Shown in pieces: positions 53,269 through 63,078 of a stretch of 64,000 nucleotides of DNA (within the stretch, counting starts at the first letter, position 1; every line of letters starts with the position of its first letter). The notes under the pieces are model-generated. The model had not been told where the DNA came from, did not search any database, and saw only the letters and a program-made list of their open reading frames with translations. Position numbers and translations under genes: made by a program. The DNA comes from Hyphomicrobiales bacterium (lineage in GTDB: Bacteria > Pseudomonadota > Alphaproteobacteria > Rhizobiales > Rhizobiaceae), in the NCBI GenBank assembly GCA_900471815.1, contig UICE01000001.1, positions 353,842-417,841 of the forward strand, read 5' to 3'.

Positions 53269-54847
53269 ACTGCAAAGCGTCCAATGCTTTGCGCTGGGCA
53301 TGCATTTCAAGGAAGATTCGATAGTCGCGATCAAGGCGCTGACGCGCTGCCGGATCAGGTCGACGGACATGCCCGCCCTGCTTCATCGCTGTGCAGGCCG
53401 AAGGTAGATCAGGATACACGCCCGCAGCCGCCGCAGCTACCATCGCTGTGCCAAGGAGCACCGCGTCCTCCGCCGCAGAGGTTATAACCGTACAGCCGGT
53501 CGCATCGGCATAAAGCTCCATAAGCAGCGGGCTCTTGATGTGGCCGCCAGTGACATGCATCGTGTCGATTGCGTAACCCTTGTCATTGAACGCATCCAGA
53601 ATATGGCGCACGCCGAGCGATATGCCGATAGCAGTACGCCAATAAAGACGGCACAGGCTGTCGAAGGATGAATCAAGTGTCAGACCACTGATAACCCCAA
53701 CCGCATGCGGGTCAGCCAGCGGCGAACGATTTCCATGGAAGTCGGGCAGGACGTGTAAACGATTTGCGAGATCCGGCTCGGTTGCACGAAGCTCCATGAT
53801 ACGTGCTGTGATCTTTCTGTGCACATCGCCACTTGGCTCGCCTCCAGCCCCATGCCAGCGGATAATATGGTCGAGTAAGGCACCAGTTACGGATTGGCCG
53901 CCTTCGCTCAGCCAAACATCTGGAAGTGCAACGCCGTGATAGGGCCCCCAACCACCGCGAAACGAGATCGGCTCCCGGGACAAGGCCATCAGGCAGCTTG
54001 ACGTTCCGGCTATCAGCGCAAGATGGCGATCAATCTGTGAAAGATCGCCAGCAAAGCCACCTAGAACGCCAAGCGAGCCGGCGAATGCATCAATGAGTCC
54101 GGCTCCTACATGACAGTTTGGCGTGAGGCCCAACTCTTTTGCCGCTTCGCTTGTCAGTGCGCCTAAATCCGTTGCCACAGGACTTGCGACGTCCGGAAGA
54201 TTGCCGCGTTCAATCAAGTCCTCCAAGCCGATTGCTTCCAGATAATCTACCTGCCAGCCCTGCTTTTCATGCGCGAGATAGGTCCACTTACAGGTTAACG
54301 TACATTGCGACCGCGCCAACGATCCTGTTGCTTTCCAGCTCAAATAATCGGCCAGATCAAAAAAATACCCCGTCTTGTTCCAAGTGGTCGGCAAATGACG
54401 CTTCAACCACATCAATTTTGGCGTCTGCATTTCCGGCGACATGACACCGCCCAGAAAATCGAGGACTTTGTGGCCCGTTGCCGTGCATTCATCGGCCTCG
54501 TCCAAAGCGCGATGATCGAGCCAGACAATTGTATCCCAGCGCTGCTCGCCAGATGTTGAGACGGTAAGCTGCTTGCCATGGGTATCGCGAACGACCAATG
54601 AACAGGTGGCATCAAAACTCAAGCCCACCACATCTGCAGGATCAATTTTAGCCGCCGCAATCGCGCCTTGCACAGAAATACATACAGATTTCCATATATC
54701 TTCCGAATCGTGCTCGGCATGATCACCCATTGGGCGATTCATTAAGATTGGGTGCTCCACGCGGCCCAGAAGGTTGCCATTTGCATCCAGAATGCCCGCA
54801 CGGGCGCTTCCTGTACCAACATCTACAGCGCAGACAAATTGCGGCAT
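53267..54847 (-). CDS. FGGY-family pentulose kinase (ribulokinase-like)
   Basis: A 526-residue sugar kinase. CAVDVGTGSARAGILDANGN is the N-terminal phosphate loop, VGLSFDATCSLVVRDTHGK and TIVWLDHRALDEADECTATG follow, and MHVTGGHIKSPLLMELYADA is the C-terminal domain. The DATCSLV and WLDHRA motifs point to the D-ribulokinase/FGGY group and not to xylulokinase. As the last gene of the polyol operon it should phosphorylate the ketose formed by the two dehydrogenases upstream. The substrate could be ribulose, xylulose or a hexulose. Confidence 0.85.
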   Translation of the reverse strand: MPQFVCAVDVGTGSARAGILDANGNLLGRVEHPILMNRPMGDHAEHDSEDIWKSVCISVQGAIAAAKIDPADVVGLSFDATCSLVVRDTHGKQLTVSTSGEQRWDTIVWLDHRALDEADECTATGHKVLDFLGGVMSPEMQTPKLMWLKRHLPTTWNKTGYFFDLADYLSWKATGSLARSQCTLTCKWTYLAHEKQGWQVDYLEAIGLEDLIERGNLPDVASPVATDLGALTSEAAKELGLTPNCHVGAGLIDAFAGSLGVLGGFAGDLSQIDRHLALIAGTSSCLMALSREPISFRGGWGPYHGVALPDVWLSEGGQSVTGALLDHIIRWHGAGGEPSGDVHRKITARIMELRATEPDLANRLHVLPDFHGNRSPLADPHAVGVISGLTLDSSFDSLCRLYWRTAIGISLGVRHILDAFNDKGYAIDTMHVTGGHIKSPLLMELYADATGCTVITSAAEDAVLLGTAMVAAAAAGVYPDLPSACTAMKQGGHVRRPDPAARQRLDRDYRIFLEMHAQRKALDALQ

Positions 54848-54870
54848 CAACGAACTTTCAGTACGGCTTC

Positions 54871-55533
54871 CTACGACTTGAGTAGGTCAGGCAATTGCAA
54901 CATGTCGTCGAATATAAGGTCTGGGCCAAGAGACGCAAGCGTTGACTCCAGCCTGCCACCGCGGGAATGCGTCCCGCCCGTAAATGCGAAAACGCGCATA
55001 CCCGCCGCTTTGGCAGCTTGTATACCTGCTGGACTGTCTTCGATCACCACACATTCAGCCGGATCGACATTCATTGTGTTCGCAGCAAATAAAAACAGGT
55101 CTGGAGCGGGCTTGCCATTCTTGACCATAGTGGCGCTGAAAATATGCGGATCAAGCAGGTCGATGATCCCGGTCAACCTTAGCGATAAACGAATGCGTTC
55201 TGGCTGGCTCGATGAAGCAACACAGCGGCGCTGTGGCAATTTCTTCAATGTATCAGCGATGCCGGGGATGGGCTGGAGATCCAATTCGAAGCGCGAATAG
55301 AGATTGGTCCGCATTTCGTCGAGGTCGGCTTCGCTGGCAGCGAAACCGTATTCTTCGTGGAGAATCTTGCTAATGGTCGCCATGCTTCGACCAAGAAACC
55401 GATCATAGGCATCATCTTCTGACAGGGTGACACCGCTTTTGGCGATCATCTCCAGCAGCACCGCTATGGAGATAGGCTCACTGTCGACCAGAACGCCATC
55501 GCAATCGAAAATAATAAGCGAGGGATCAGCCAT
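54871..55533 (-). CDS. HAD-family phosphatase (beta-phosphoglucomutase-like)
   Basis: A 220-residue HAD hydrolase with motif I FDCDGVLVDSE (nucleophile and acid Asp), motif II in RCVASSSQPERIRL, motif III Lys in KNGKPAPDLFLFAAN and motif IV VVIEDSPAGIQAAKAAGM. The small helical cap fits the sugar-phosphate phosphatase/mutase subgroup. Its ATG shares a base with the stop of the mannitol dehydrogenase gene (TAATG). It probably removes phosphate from a sugar or polyol phosphate in this pathway. Confidence 0.87.
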   Translation of the reverse strand: MADPSLIIFDCDGVLVDSEPISIAVLLEMIAKSGVTLSEDDAYDRFLGRSMATISKILHEEYGFAASEADLDEMRTNLYSRFELDLQPIPGIADTLKKLPQRRCVASSSQPERIRLSLRLTGIIDLLDPHIFSATMVKNGKPAPDLFLFAANTMNVDPAECVVIEDSPAGIQAAKAAGMRVFAFTGGTHSRGGRLESTLASLGPDLIFDDMLQLPDLLKS

Positions 55534-57011
55534 TAGAGTTTATTTTCAAGATAGAGTTCCAAAGTTTCGCGTGCTCCCTTGTCCCATAGTGTCCGGAGAA
55601 TACGCGAAAATGATTCGACGAAAACCGGTGCTGTCCCTACATCGCCAAAAATATCTGTCATGGCAAGGAATGCCTTCGGATCGCCCTTTGCCTTCAAAGC
55701 CTCGATCTTTAATCGCTCAGCGCTCGCATCCAGATAGTCGGTCGGTTTACCACTATCCGTTGTCCCTGCGCAGAACCGGCACCAAAGCGCAGACACCAGG
55801 GACAGGCCGGTAATGCTGTCGCCTGCCCTCAACCTGTCGGCAGTCGTCGGCAAAATGAATTTTGGCTGGCGGTTCGATCCATCCTGGCAAAGTCGCTGAA
55901 TGGTATCGCCGATTTTTGGATTGGAAAAACGCCGGATAATAAGATCAAAATACTGATCGAAAGGCATATCAGGTACGGGTGGCAACACCGGAATGATCTC
56001 TTCGCGCTCAAGCTTCGTTAGAAAATTGCGTATCAATGGCTCTTCCATCGCTTCGTGAACAAAATGGATGTCCATGAGTGAAGCCGGATAGGCGATTGCC
56101 GCGTGCCCGCCATTGAGAATGCGTATTTTCATTAATTCATACGGTGCAACATCTTCGACAAACGTCACCCCGACCTTTTCAAGCGCAGGACGACCAGTTG
56201 GAAAATGATCCTCGAGCACCCATTGCTTGAACGGTTCGCAAAATACCGGCCAATTATCTTCAACTCCAAATTCCGTTGCCAGGAAGTTGCGCTCGCGGTC
56301 GGTTGTTGCTGGTGTAATACGATCCACCATGCCATTCGGGAAAGCCACATTTTGCTTCACCCAATCTGCAAGTACAGGATCAATCAGCGCCGCCAATCCA
56401 CAAATGGCATCGCTGGTGACGTGGCCATTGCCTGGAATATTGTCGCAAGACATAACCGTAAAAGCAGGCGTGCCCTCGCTGCGCCGACGAATCAGGCCAG
56501 CCAAAATCAAGCCGAAAACGGTTGTCGGGCTGCCTATATTGGCCGCATCTGCCGCAATGGCAGGATGTTGCGGATTGAATTTTCCTGAAGCCGGATCAAT
56601 AAAATAACCGCCTTCGGTAATGGTCAATGACACGATCCGGATTTCAGGATCAGCAAGACGAGCAATTGTGTTTGCGGCGTTACCCGGCTGAATATAGTCG
56701 ATCATTGATGACGTGACATATGCTTTGCGATGCCCGCTGTCTTGTTCAACTACAGTTGTAAGCCAGTCTTGGTCCTTGAGTTTCTGACGCATGATTTCAT
56801 CGGAAGGCAGGACCCCAGCACCAACCAGACCCCATTCGTGATCCGTCCCTGCATTGAACAACTCATCAAGATAAACCGCCTGATGTGCACGATGAAAATT
56901 CCCGACACCAAAGTGAATAATCCCGGCTTTCAAATCCGATTGCTTGTAACTGGGTACGCTGATACTGGCCGAAAATTGGGGCAAAGCGTTCTGCGAAAGT
57001 TTAATTGTCAT
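55533..57011 (-). CDS. mtlK: Mannitol 2-dehydrogenase family polyol dehydrogenase
   Basis: A 492-residue NAD-dependent polyol dehydrogenase of the long-chain family oxidising mannitol to fructose (or a related polyol). The cofactor loop is GIIHFGVGNFHRAHQAVYLD, and the catalytic pattern K-x4-N-x2-H is in MKIRILNGGHAAIAYPASL. TVMSCDNIPGNGHVTSDAIC is also conserved. ATG 57011 is preferred with AAGGG upstream; a TTG at 57020 is in frame. It lies between SmoS and the HAD gene, an order known from the Rhodobacter/Rhizobium smo-mtlK clusters. Confidence 0.92.
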   Translation of the reverse strand: MTIKLSQNALPQFSASISVPSYKQSDLKAGIIHFGVGNFHRAHQAVYLDELFNAGTDHEWGLVGAGVLPSDEIMRQKLKDQDWLTTVVEQDSGHRKAYVTSSMIDYIQPGNAANTIARLADPEIRIVSLTITEGGYFIDPASGKFNPQHPAIAADAANIGSPTTVFGLILAGLIRRRSEGTPAFTVMSCDNIPGNGHVTSDAICGLAALIDPVLADWVKQNVAFPNGMVDRITPATTDRERNFLATEFGVEDNWPVFCEPFKQWVLEDHFPTGRPALEKVGVTFVEDVAPYELMKIRILNGGHAAIAYPASLMDIHFVHEAMEEPLIRNFLTKLEREEIIPVLPPVPDMPFDQYFDLIIRRFSNPKIGDTIQRLCQDGSNRQPKFILPTTADRLRAGDSITGLSLVSALWCRFCAGTTDSGKPTDYLDASAERLKIEALKAKGDPKAFLAMTDIFGDVGTAPVFVESFSRILRTLWDKGARETLELYLENKL

Positions 57012-57068
57012 CGGGATCAACCCTTCTTTTCATTCATGCTGCAAGCGTCCATCACGACCGACTTGCAG

Positions 57069-57845
57069 TCAGCTCATCCAGTTGCCGCCATCGACATTGT
57101 AAGTTTGTGCGACGACGTAATCGCTATCGCTTGAAGCCAGAAATACGGCCATGCCAACGAGATCGTCTGCGGTGCCCATCCTGCCGAATGGTACAGCTTC
57201 GCCAACGAGTCGCTTCTTTTCTCCACGCGGCCTGTTCTCGTATTTTGCAAAGAGGGCATCCACGCCTTCCCAGTGCTCTCCATCAACGACACCGGGCGCA
57301 ATGGCATTCACGTTGATGCCGTGCTTGATAAGGTTGAGGCCTGCCGATTGGGTAAGACTTATTACTGCTGCCTTCGTTGCACAGTAAACAGCGACAAGCG
57401 GCTCTCCGCGGCGTCCCGCCTGGCTGGCCATGTTAATGATCTTGCCGCCTTTTCCGCGAGCAATCATGTTTTTGGCAACGGCTTGCAGTGTGAAAAGTGT
57501 TCCTGCAAAATTTACTGCAAACAATTTATTGTAGCTCTCGCGAGTGATATCGACGATTGGCGCGAGATCGAAAAGCGCTGCATTATTGATCAGGATATCG
57601 ACGCCGCCAAAATGCTCGACCGTTTTGGTAATTGCCGCATCGATGGACTGCTGATTGGTCACATCAAGCCGGACCGCAAGAGCCTTGTTGCCCAGGTCAG
57701 TTGCGGTTTGCTGCGCGCGCTCCAGATCGATGTCAGCAATTACCACATGGTCTATGCCTTCACGTATATAAGCCTCTGCAAATGCGCGGCCGATACCTCG
57801 TGCCGAACCTGTGATAAATGCCGTCTTGCCCGCAAGCCTGCTCAT
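57069..57845 (-). CDS. smoS: Sorbitol (L-iditol 2-) dehydrogenase, SDR type
   Basis: A 258-residue short-chain dehydrogenase: cofactor loop ITGSARGIGRAFAEAY, NNAALFDLAPIVDITR, catalytic Ser in INMASQAGRRGEP and YCATK. APGVVDGEHWEGVDALFAKY matches sorbitol dehydrogenases of the SmoS/PolS type, which oxidise sorbitol to fructose and galactitol to tagatose. It lies 9 bases after the ATPase gene of the transporter operon. Confidence 0.9.
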   Translation of the reverse strand: MSRLAGKTAFITGSARGIGRAFAEAYIREGIDHVVIADIDLERAQQTATDLGNKALAVRLDVTNQQSIDAAITKTVEHFGGVDILINNAALFDLAPIVDITRESYNKLFAVNFAGTLFTLQAVAKNMIARGKGGKIINMASQAGRRGEPLVAVYCATKAAVISLTQSAGLNLIKHGINVNAIAPGVVDGEHWEGVDALFAKYENRPRGEKKRLVGEAVPFGRMGTADDLVGMAVFLASSDSDYVVAQTYNVDGGNWMS

Positions 57846-57854
57846 TTCGAGTGC

Positions 57855-58853
57855 CTATATGGCCTGGCCGTTTGCATCAAAAAGATGCAAACGGGACGGA
57901 TCAGGTGTCAAGTACACTGACTGCCCATGTTCCGTAGCGAAATCGCCATCTGTGCGCACAGTGATCTTTCCAGTATTCTCGGTCTGTACATGGATAAATG
58001 TATCGGACCCGAGATGCTCGGTTACTCCAACAGTGCCTTTCCATAAGCCCGCAGTTTTGGAAATTTGGACATGTTCCGGCCGTACACCCAACGTTACCGC
58101 ATTGTGTTTTGCAGCAGCTGGCCCTTCGACCAAATTCATGCGCGGTGATCCAATGAACCCGGCTACAAAGACGTTTTTCGGGCTCTTATAGAGTTCCAGA
58201 GGCGATCCCACTTGCTCAATGCGACCTGCATTCAGCACCACGATCTTATCTGCCATTGTCATGGCTTCCACCTGATCATGCGTCACATAGATCATGGTGG
58301 TTTTTAGCTGATGATGTAGATCGCTGATTTCGAGACGCATATTGCCCCGAAGAGCCGCATCAAGATTGGAAAGCGGCTCGTCAAATAGAAACGCCTTCGG
58401 CTGACGCACAATAGCACGGCCGATAGCAACGCGCTGGCGTTGACCGCCCGATAGTTGTCCAGGCCTGCGATCGAGATAGTTTGTCAGATTGAGGATATGT
58501 GCTGCGTCCTTGACCTTCTTGTCTATCGCGGACTTTTCCTGGCCATCCATCTTCAGCGGAAAAGCTATATTCTGGTAGACGCTCATATGCGGATAGAGCG
58601 CATATGACTGAAACACCATCGACAATCCGCGCTTGGCTGGCGCTTCGTTGGACATGTCTTTACCGTCGATAACGATACGTCCGCCGCTCAAATCTTCCAG
58701 ACCAGCGATCATGCGCAGCAATGTTGATTTTCCACAGCCGGATGGCCCTACGAAGACAACGAATTCGCCATCATTGATTTCAAGATCGATTTCCGGAATG
58801 ACCGAAGTGCTACCGAATGACTTCGATACTTTTTCAAGTGTTATGCTTCCCAT
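57855..58853 (-). CDS. smoK: Polyol ABC transporter ATPase
   Basis: A 332-residue MalK-type ATPase: Walker [11 protein letters not shown]-loop [20 protein letters not shown], signature [15 protein letters not shown], Walker [13 protein letters not shown] and switch [16 protein letters not shown]-terminal OB-like regulatory domain (about 235-332) is present with [11 protein letters not shown]. It energises SmoEFG uptake of sorbitol/mannitol. Confidence 0.93.
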   Translation of the reverse strand: MGSITLEKVSKSFGSTSVIPEIDLEINDGEFVVFVGPSGCGKSTLLRMIAGLEDLSGGRIVIDGKDMSNEAPAKRGLSMVFQSYALYPHMSVYQNIAFPLKMDGQEKSAIDKKVKDAAHILNLTNYLDRRPGQLSGGQRQRVAIGRAIVRQPKAFLFDEPLSNLDAALRGNMRLEISDLHHQLKTTMIYVTHDQVEAMTMADKIVVLNAGRIEQVGSPLELYKSPKNVFVAGFIGSPRMNLVEGPAAAKHNAVTLGVRPEHVQISKTAGLWKGTVGVTEHLGSDTFIHVQTENTGKITVRTDGDFATEHGQSVYLTPDPSRLHLFDANGQAI

Positions 58854-58895
58854 AATATTGTTCCCATCTCTTTTGGCGAGGCCAAAGGTCAGAAA

Positions 58896-59726
58896 TTATT
58901 TGACGGCGCCAAAGGTCAAACCGCGAACCAATTGCTTCTGGCTGAACCAGCCCATAATCAGGATCGGGGCGATTGCCATGGTGGACGCAGCCGACAACTT
59001 TGCCCAGAACAGCCCTTCGGGGCTGGAATAGGAGGCGATGAAAGCTGTCAGTGGCGCAGCATTTGCGGCTGTTAGGTTGAGCGTCCAAAATGCCTCGTTC
59101 CATGCCAGAATGATGTTCAGCAACATTGTCGAAGCAATGCCGGGAATGGCCATGGGCGTCAGCACATAGATAATCTCTTTCATCAGCGATGCGCCGTCCA
59201 TACGGGCAGCCTCGAGTATCTCGCCTGGTATCTCCTTGAAGTAGGTGTAGAGCATCCAGACAATGATCGGCAGATTGATCATGGTGAGAACCGCAACAAG
59301 GCCGAGACGCGAGTCGAGCAGGCCCCAATCGCGGAAGATCAAGTACAGCGGAACAAGCACGCCGACAGAAGGCATCATTTTAGTGGATAGCATCCACATC
59401 AAAATATCCTTGGTGTGTTTGGTTGGCGAAAATGCCATCGCCCAAGCAGCCGGGATTGCCAATACGAGACCGAGTAGTGTCGAGCCGACCGAAATGACTA
59501 TCGAGTTCATAACATGCTTGCCGTAGTCAGACCGGCTCTGCACTTCGTGATAATTTTCCAGCGTCCAATCGAAGAACAGGAATTGAGGCGGCGTTGCCAC
59601 GGCCGTTCCTTCCGTCTTGAAGCTTGTAAGAAACGTCCATAGGATCGGGAAAAAGATCAGGAACCCGATACTCCATCCAATTATTGTAAAGATGAGTTTG
59701 CGTTGCGTGGTAACGGACCGAGCCAT
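58896..59726 (-). CDS. smoG: Polyol ABC transporter permease 2
   Basis: A 276-residue inner-membrane permease with six helices. The cytoplasmic coupling loop is EILEAARMDGASLMKEIIYV (EAA motif). ATG 59726 is chosen because GAGAGGTAGAAAA stands before it; the open frame upstream overlaps the neighbouring permease gene. It partners the permease at 59731, whose stop lies 4 bases upstream of this start. Confidence 0.92.
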   Translation of the reverse strand: MARSVTTQRKLIFTIIGWSIGFLIFFPILWTFLTSFKTEGTAVATPPQFLFFDWTLENYHEVQSRSDYGKHVMNSIVISVGSTLLGLVLAIPAAWAMAFSPTKHTKDILMWMLSTKMMPSVGVLVPLYLIFRDWGLLDSRLGLVAVLTMINLPIIVWMLYTYFKEIPGEILEAARMDGASLMKEIIYVLTPMAIPGIASTMLLNIILAWNEAFWTLNLTAANAAPLTAFIASYSSPEGLFWAKLSAASTMAIAPILIMGWFSQKQLVRGLTFGAVK

Positions 59727-59730
59727 TTTT

Positions 59731-60603
59731 CTACCTCTCCAGGTTCTTGCCGATGAGGCGAATGAGGAAGAAGGCAACGATGTTGGCGAGGATGACCGCC
59801 ACAATACCGCCAGCGGAAGCTCCACCCACATCGAATTGCAAAAGCGCTTGTGAATAGATCAGATATGCAATGTTTGTGGTCTGCAGGCCCGGTCCCCCAT
59901 TTGTGGTCACCAGAATTTCAGCGAAAACACTCAGCAGAAAAATGGTCTGAATTAGAATAACAACGGTGATCGCGCGAGCAAGATGCGGAAGGACCAGATA
60001 GATGAAACGCGATATCGGTCCGGCTCCATCCATTTCTGCCGCTTCGATCTGCTCGCCATCCAGCGACTGCAATGCTGTCAACAGGATAAGCGTTGCGAAT
60101 GGCAACCACTGCCATGCAACGATCAGGATAATCGAAAACAGCGGAACCTGCGCAAACCAGTCCACCGGCTGAAACCCGAAGGATCGTGCGATCCAGGCAA
60201 ACAAGCCGTTGACGGGATGCATGAGCATATTCTTCCAAACCAATGCCGAGACTGTTGGCATAACGAAGAATGGCGCGATGACCAGAAGGCGAACAATGCC
60301 CTGGCCCCAGAATGGCTGGTCCAGAACAATCGCCAAAAGAATGCCGCCAATCACCGTGATCAGCAATGTTCCACCAACCAGAAGCAAGGTATTGCCAAGG
60401 GCAGTGAAGAAGGCGGGATCAGTCAGAAAATACTGGTAATTGAGAAAGCCGACATATTCTTCGGTTCCCGGCATCAAGAGATTGTAGCGCAGGAATGAAA
60501 AGTACAGCGTCATGACAAGCGGCACGATCATCCACAGGAACAAGAGGATGACGGCGGGCGACATCATGATACGGGCAGTTGCGCGTGTCTGAAGCGTAGC
60601 CAT
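59731..60603 (-). CDS. smoF: Polyol ABC transporter permease 1
   Basis: A 290-residue MalF/UgpA-type permease with six membrane helices, starting MATLQTRATARIMMSPAVIL. The EAA loop reads GEQIEAAEMDGAGPISRF. It follows the binding-protein gene after 99 bases and is closely followed by smoG. Confidence 0.92.
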   Translation of the reverse strand: MATLQTRATARIMMSPAVILLFLWMIVPLVMTLYFSFLRYNLLMPGTEEYVGFLNYQYFLTDPAFFTALGNTLLLVGGTLLITVIGGILLAIVLDQPFWGQGIVRLLVIAPFFVMPTVSALVWKNMLMHPVNGLFAWIARSFGFQPVDWFAQVPLFSIILIVAWQWLPFATLILLTALQSLDGEQIEAAEMDGAGPISRFIYLVLPHLARAITVVILIQTIFLLSVFAEILVTTNGGPGLQTTNIAYLIYSQALLQFDVGGASAGGIVAVILANIVAFFLIRLIGKNLER

Positions 60604-60702
60604 GGTCAGGATCCAATACAGCGATCATTGAAAATGCAGATGAGCAAAGGAGGCCCGGGCGGCTCCGACATTTGCGCCGAAACCGCCCGGAGCCAGGAGG
60701 AT

Positions 60703-62010
60703 CTACTTGATGTAACCGCCCTTCGTCATTTCGCGGGTTGTCAGTGCCTGTGCGCTCTGCAAGGCCTGATCAACGGTTACAGAACCGGCAAGCGCCGCCG
60801 AAAACTGCTGGCCCACTGCCGTGCCGAGCCCCTGGAACTCGGGAATGGCAACGAACTGACCACCCGTATAAGGCACCGGCTTGACGGTCGGCTTGCTTGT
60901 ATTGGCTGCCGTCATGGCTTCGAGCGTAATCTTGGCGAAAGGCGCAGCCTTCTGATATTCCGGATTGGCATAAAGCGAAGTGCGTGTGCCGGGCGGAACG
61001 TTTGCCCAACCTTCTTTGCTCGCAACCAATTCCGTATAAGCCTTGTCAGTCGCCCAGGAGACGAATTTCTGTGCTGCTTCTGCCTTTTTCGTACCGGCAG
61101 GAATGCCAAGATTCCATGCCCATAGCCAGTTGCCGTGGTTCTCCACACCGCCCGTGGGGAAGAGGGCGTAGCCCACCTTATCTGCAACCTTCGATTCTTT
61201 CGGATTGGTCACGAAGGATGCCGCAACTGTAGCATCGATCCAGATGCCGCACTTGCCCGTCTGGAAAAGTGCGAGGTTTTCGTTGAAGCCGTTCGATGAA
61301 GCACCGGCAGGTCCGGCTTCCTTCATCAGGTCGACATAGAATGTGAGTGCCTTCTTCCATTCCGGCTGATCGAACTGCGGTGTCCACTTTTCATCGAACC
61401 AGCGCGCACCGAAAGAGTTTGCTGTTGCTGTCAACAGCGCCATGTTCTCGCCCCAACCGGCTTTACCGCGCAGGCAAATGCCGTAAGTCTCAGTGGACTT
61501 GTCGGTCATCTTCTTCGCAGCATCAGCGATCTGGTCCCAGGTCGGCTTTTCAGGAATGGTCACACCGGCCTTTTCAGCCAGATCCTTGCGGTACATCACC
61601 ATCGCGCTTTCGCCATAGAATGGCGAGGCATAGAGCTTGCCGTCAACGGAAACAGCATCGCTGATCGATGGCAGAAGATCGGCCTTGTCATAATCCGCAC
61701 CCAGACCGTCGAGCGGCAAAAGCCATCCCTGCTTGGCCCAGATCGGCACTTCGTACGTGCCGATGGTCATCACGTCATACTGGCCGCCTTTCGTGGCGAT
61801 ATCGGTTGTGACGCGCTGGCGAAGAATGTTTTCTTCCAGCGTTACCCATTCGAGCTGAATGTCCGGATTTTTCTTGGTGAAATCTTCGGTCAGTTTCTGC
61901 ATGCGAACCATGTCGCCATTATTGACCGTGGCAATGGTCAATGTCTCCGCATGCGCAAAGCTGACCATCGCCGCGACAGAAACCGCGCCGAGCAGAAGCG
62001 TTCTCTTAAA
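60703..62010 (-). CDS. smoE: Polyol-binding periplasmic protein
   Basis: A 435-residue family 1 extracellular solute-binding protein. The signal peptide is MFKRTLLLGAVSVAAMVSFA with HA, cleaved before ETLTIATVN. The mature protein resembles sorbitol/mannitol binding proteins (VEWVT-type start EWVTLEENILRQRVTTDIAT, then LYASPFYGESAMVMYRKDLA and WLWAWNLGIPAG). ATG 62010 follows GGGAGGAATGAA. It is the first transporter gene after the regulator and is preceded by an operator-like inverted repeat. Confidence 0.92.
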   Translation of the reverse strand, partial: FKRTLLLGAVSVAAMVSFAHAETLTIATVNNGDMVRMQKLTEDFTKKNPDIQLEWVTLEENILRQRVTTDIATKGGQYDVMTIGTYEVPIWAKQGWLLPLDGLGADYDKADLLPSISDAVSVDGKLYASPFYGESAMVMYRKDLAEKAGVTIPEKPTWDQIADAAKKMTDKSTETYGICLRGKAGWGENMALLTATANSFGARWFDEKWTPQFDQPEWKKALTFYVDLMKEAGPAGASSNGFNENLALFQTGKCGIWIDATVAASFVTNPKESKVADKVGYALFPTGGVENHGNWLWAWNLGIPAGTKKAEAAQKFVSWATDKAYTELVASKEGWANVPPGTRTSLYANPEYQKAAPFAKITLEAMTAANTSKPTVKPVPYTGGQFVAIPEFQGLGTAVGQQFSAALAGSVTVDQALQSAQALTTREMTKGGYIK

Positions 62011-62033
62011 CATTTCATTCCTCCCGAATGTTA

Positions 62034-62066
62034 TGAGCAATTGCTTGTATTGTGGGCAAATACTCA
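62034..62066. promoter_or_regulatory. Probable SmoC operator upstream of smoE
   Basis: TGAGCAATTGC (62034-62044) and GCAAATACTCA (62056-62066) are inverted and agree at 9 of 11 positions. The first arm contains the exact palindrome AGCAATTGCT. Their centres are 22 bases apart, two helical turns, which suits a tetrameric SorC/DeoR-type regulator. Confidence 0.5.
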
Positions 62067-62124
62067 CACATGGGCGAAGTTAGTCAAGGGCAATTCGTCG
62101 CTGCAGTGCACAATGAAAGGGAGT

Positions 62125-63078
62125 TTAGTCTGCGAGCAGAGCCTCGGCGGTGTGCTCGTCGGTGATCAACCCATTGATAAGACTGCCCTTGAGGGCGGCC
62201 GCTATGCCGGGCATCTTCTTTTCGCCTTTGGCGATAGCAATGACCATGGCCGTCTCACGGGAAGGAATAAGGGCGCTGGCAACGCGCTCATTGGTCAATC
62301 CTTCAATAGCAATACCATTGCGATCAAAGGCGCGCCCGACGATTTCAAACACCGCACCCGCCCGCTGCAAGGTCTGTAATTCGGCGCGGGAAATAAATCC
62401 GTCGACAAAAAGCGGCGCGTCATCCCCCAGATCGCCAATGCCGATAAAGGCGACATCCGCCTTGGCCGACAATTCCAGCACGGAGCGGATCATTGGCTGA
62501 CTGTGCAGCAATTCGCGCTCTTCGGGTGAAGAGGCGATGACCGGCAGCGGCATGGGGAAACTGCGCGCCTTTATCTTTTCGGCAATATTGAAGATGACGT
62601 TGTAAAAGGCAGCCGAACCATCCGGCGCGATATTGCCCGTCAGCGACACCACCTTGTGTTGCGGGCAATCGATGGGCGACAACATTTCAATGGCAGCCTT
62701 CAGCGTGCGCCCAGTGCCGATACCGACAACCACCGGCGCTTCCGTCTTCAGCCAGCGCGTCATCTCAGCCGCCGCCGCATCGGCAACACCCAGCGTGGTC
62801 GAGGTGGAGCCGGGATCAGTCGGCACAACTTCGGCCATTTTCAAGCCAAAGCGCTTTTTCAGCTGTGCCGCCAGATCAAGACAATGGGCAATCGGATGAT
62901 CAAGCCGAACCTTGACCAGCCCTTCCGAAACAGCCAACGACACCATGCGCTGGGCCGACTGGCGCGAAACGCCAAGCTTTGCGGCAATCTCATCCTGCGT
63001 ATTGCCGGCAACATAATAGAGCCAGCCCGCGCGCGCCGCATCATCCAGCTTGGTATTGGTAATTTCGGGCTTACTCAA
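62125..63078 (-). CDS. smoC: SorC-family sugar-binding transcriptional regulator
   Basis: A 317-residue regulator with an N-terminal helix-turn-helix (WLYYVAGNTQDEIAAKLGVS then RQSAQRMVSLAVSEGLV) and a C-terminal sugar-phosphate sensor domain (VVVGIGTGRTLKAAIEML, FIGIGDLGDDAPLFVDGF). The start is TTG 63078, which overlaps the stop of the Rdx gene as TTGA with GAGG upstream, so it is translationally coupled. It most likely controls smoEFGK and the downstream dehydrogenases in response to a polyol or its phosphate. Confidence 0.88.
   Translation of the reverse strand: MSKPEITNTKLDDAARAGWLYYVAGNTQDEIAAKLGVSRQSAQRMVSLAVSEGLVKVRLDHPIAHCLDLAAQLKKRFGLKMAEVVPTDPGSTSTTLGVADAAAAEMTRWLKTEAPVVVGIGTGRTLKAAIEMLSPIDCPQHKVVSLTGNIAPDGSAAFYNVIFNIAEKIKARSFPMPLPVIASSPEERELLHSQPMIRSVLELSAKADVAFIGIGDLGDDAPLFVDGFISRAELQTLQRAGAVFEIVGRAFDRNGIAIEGLTNERVASALIPSRETAMVIAIAKGEKKMPGIAAALKGSLINGLITDEHTAEALLAD

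Noticed and set aside
58834..60628. Other-frame open frames across the smoF and smoG genes
   Set aside because: They are alternative-frame readings of the permease genes with no ribosome binding sites or recognisable motifs.
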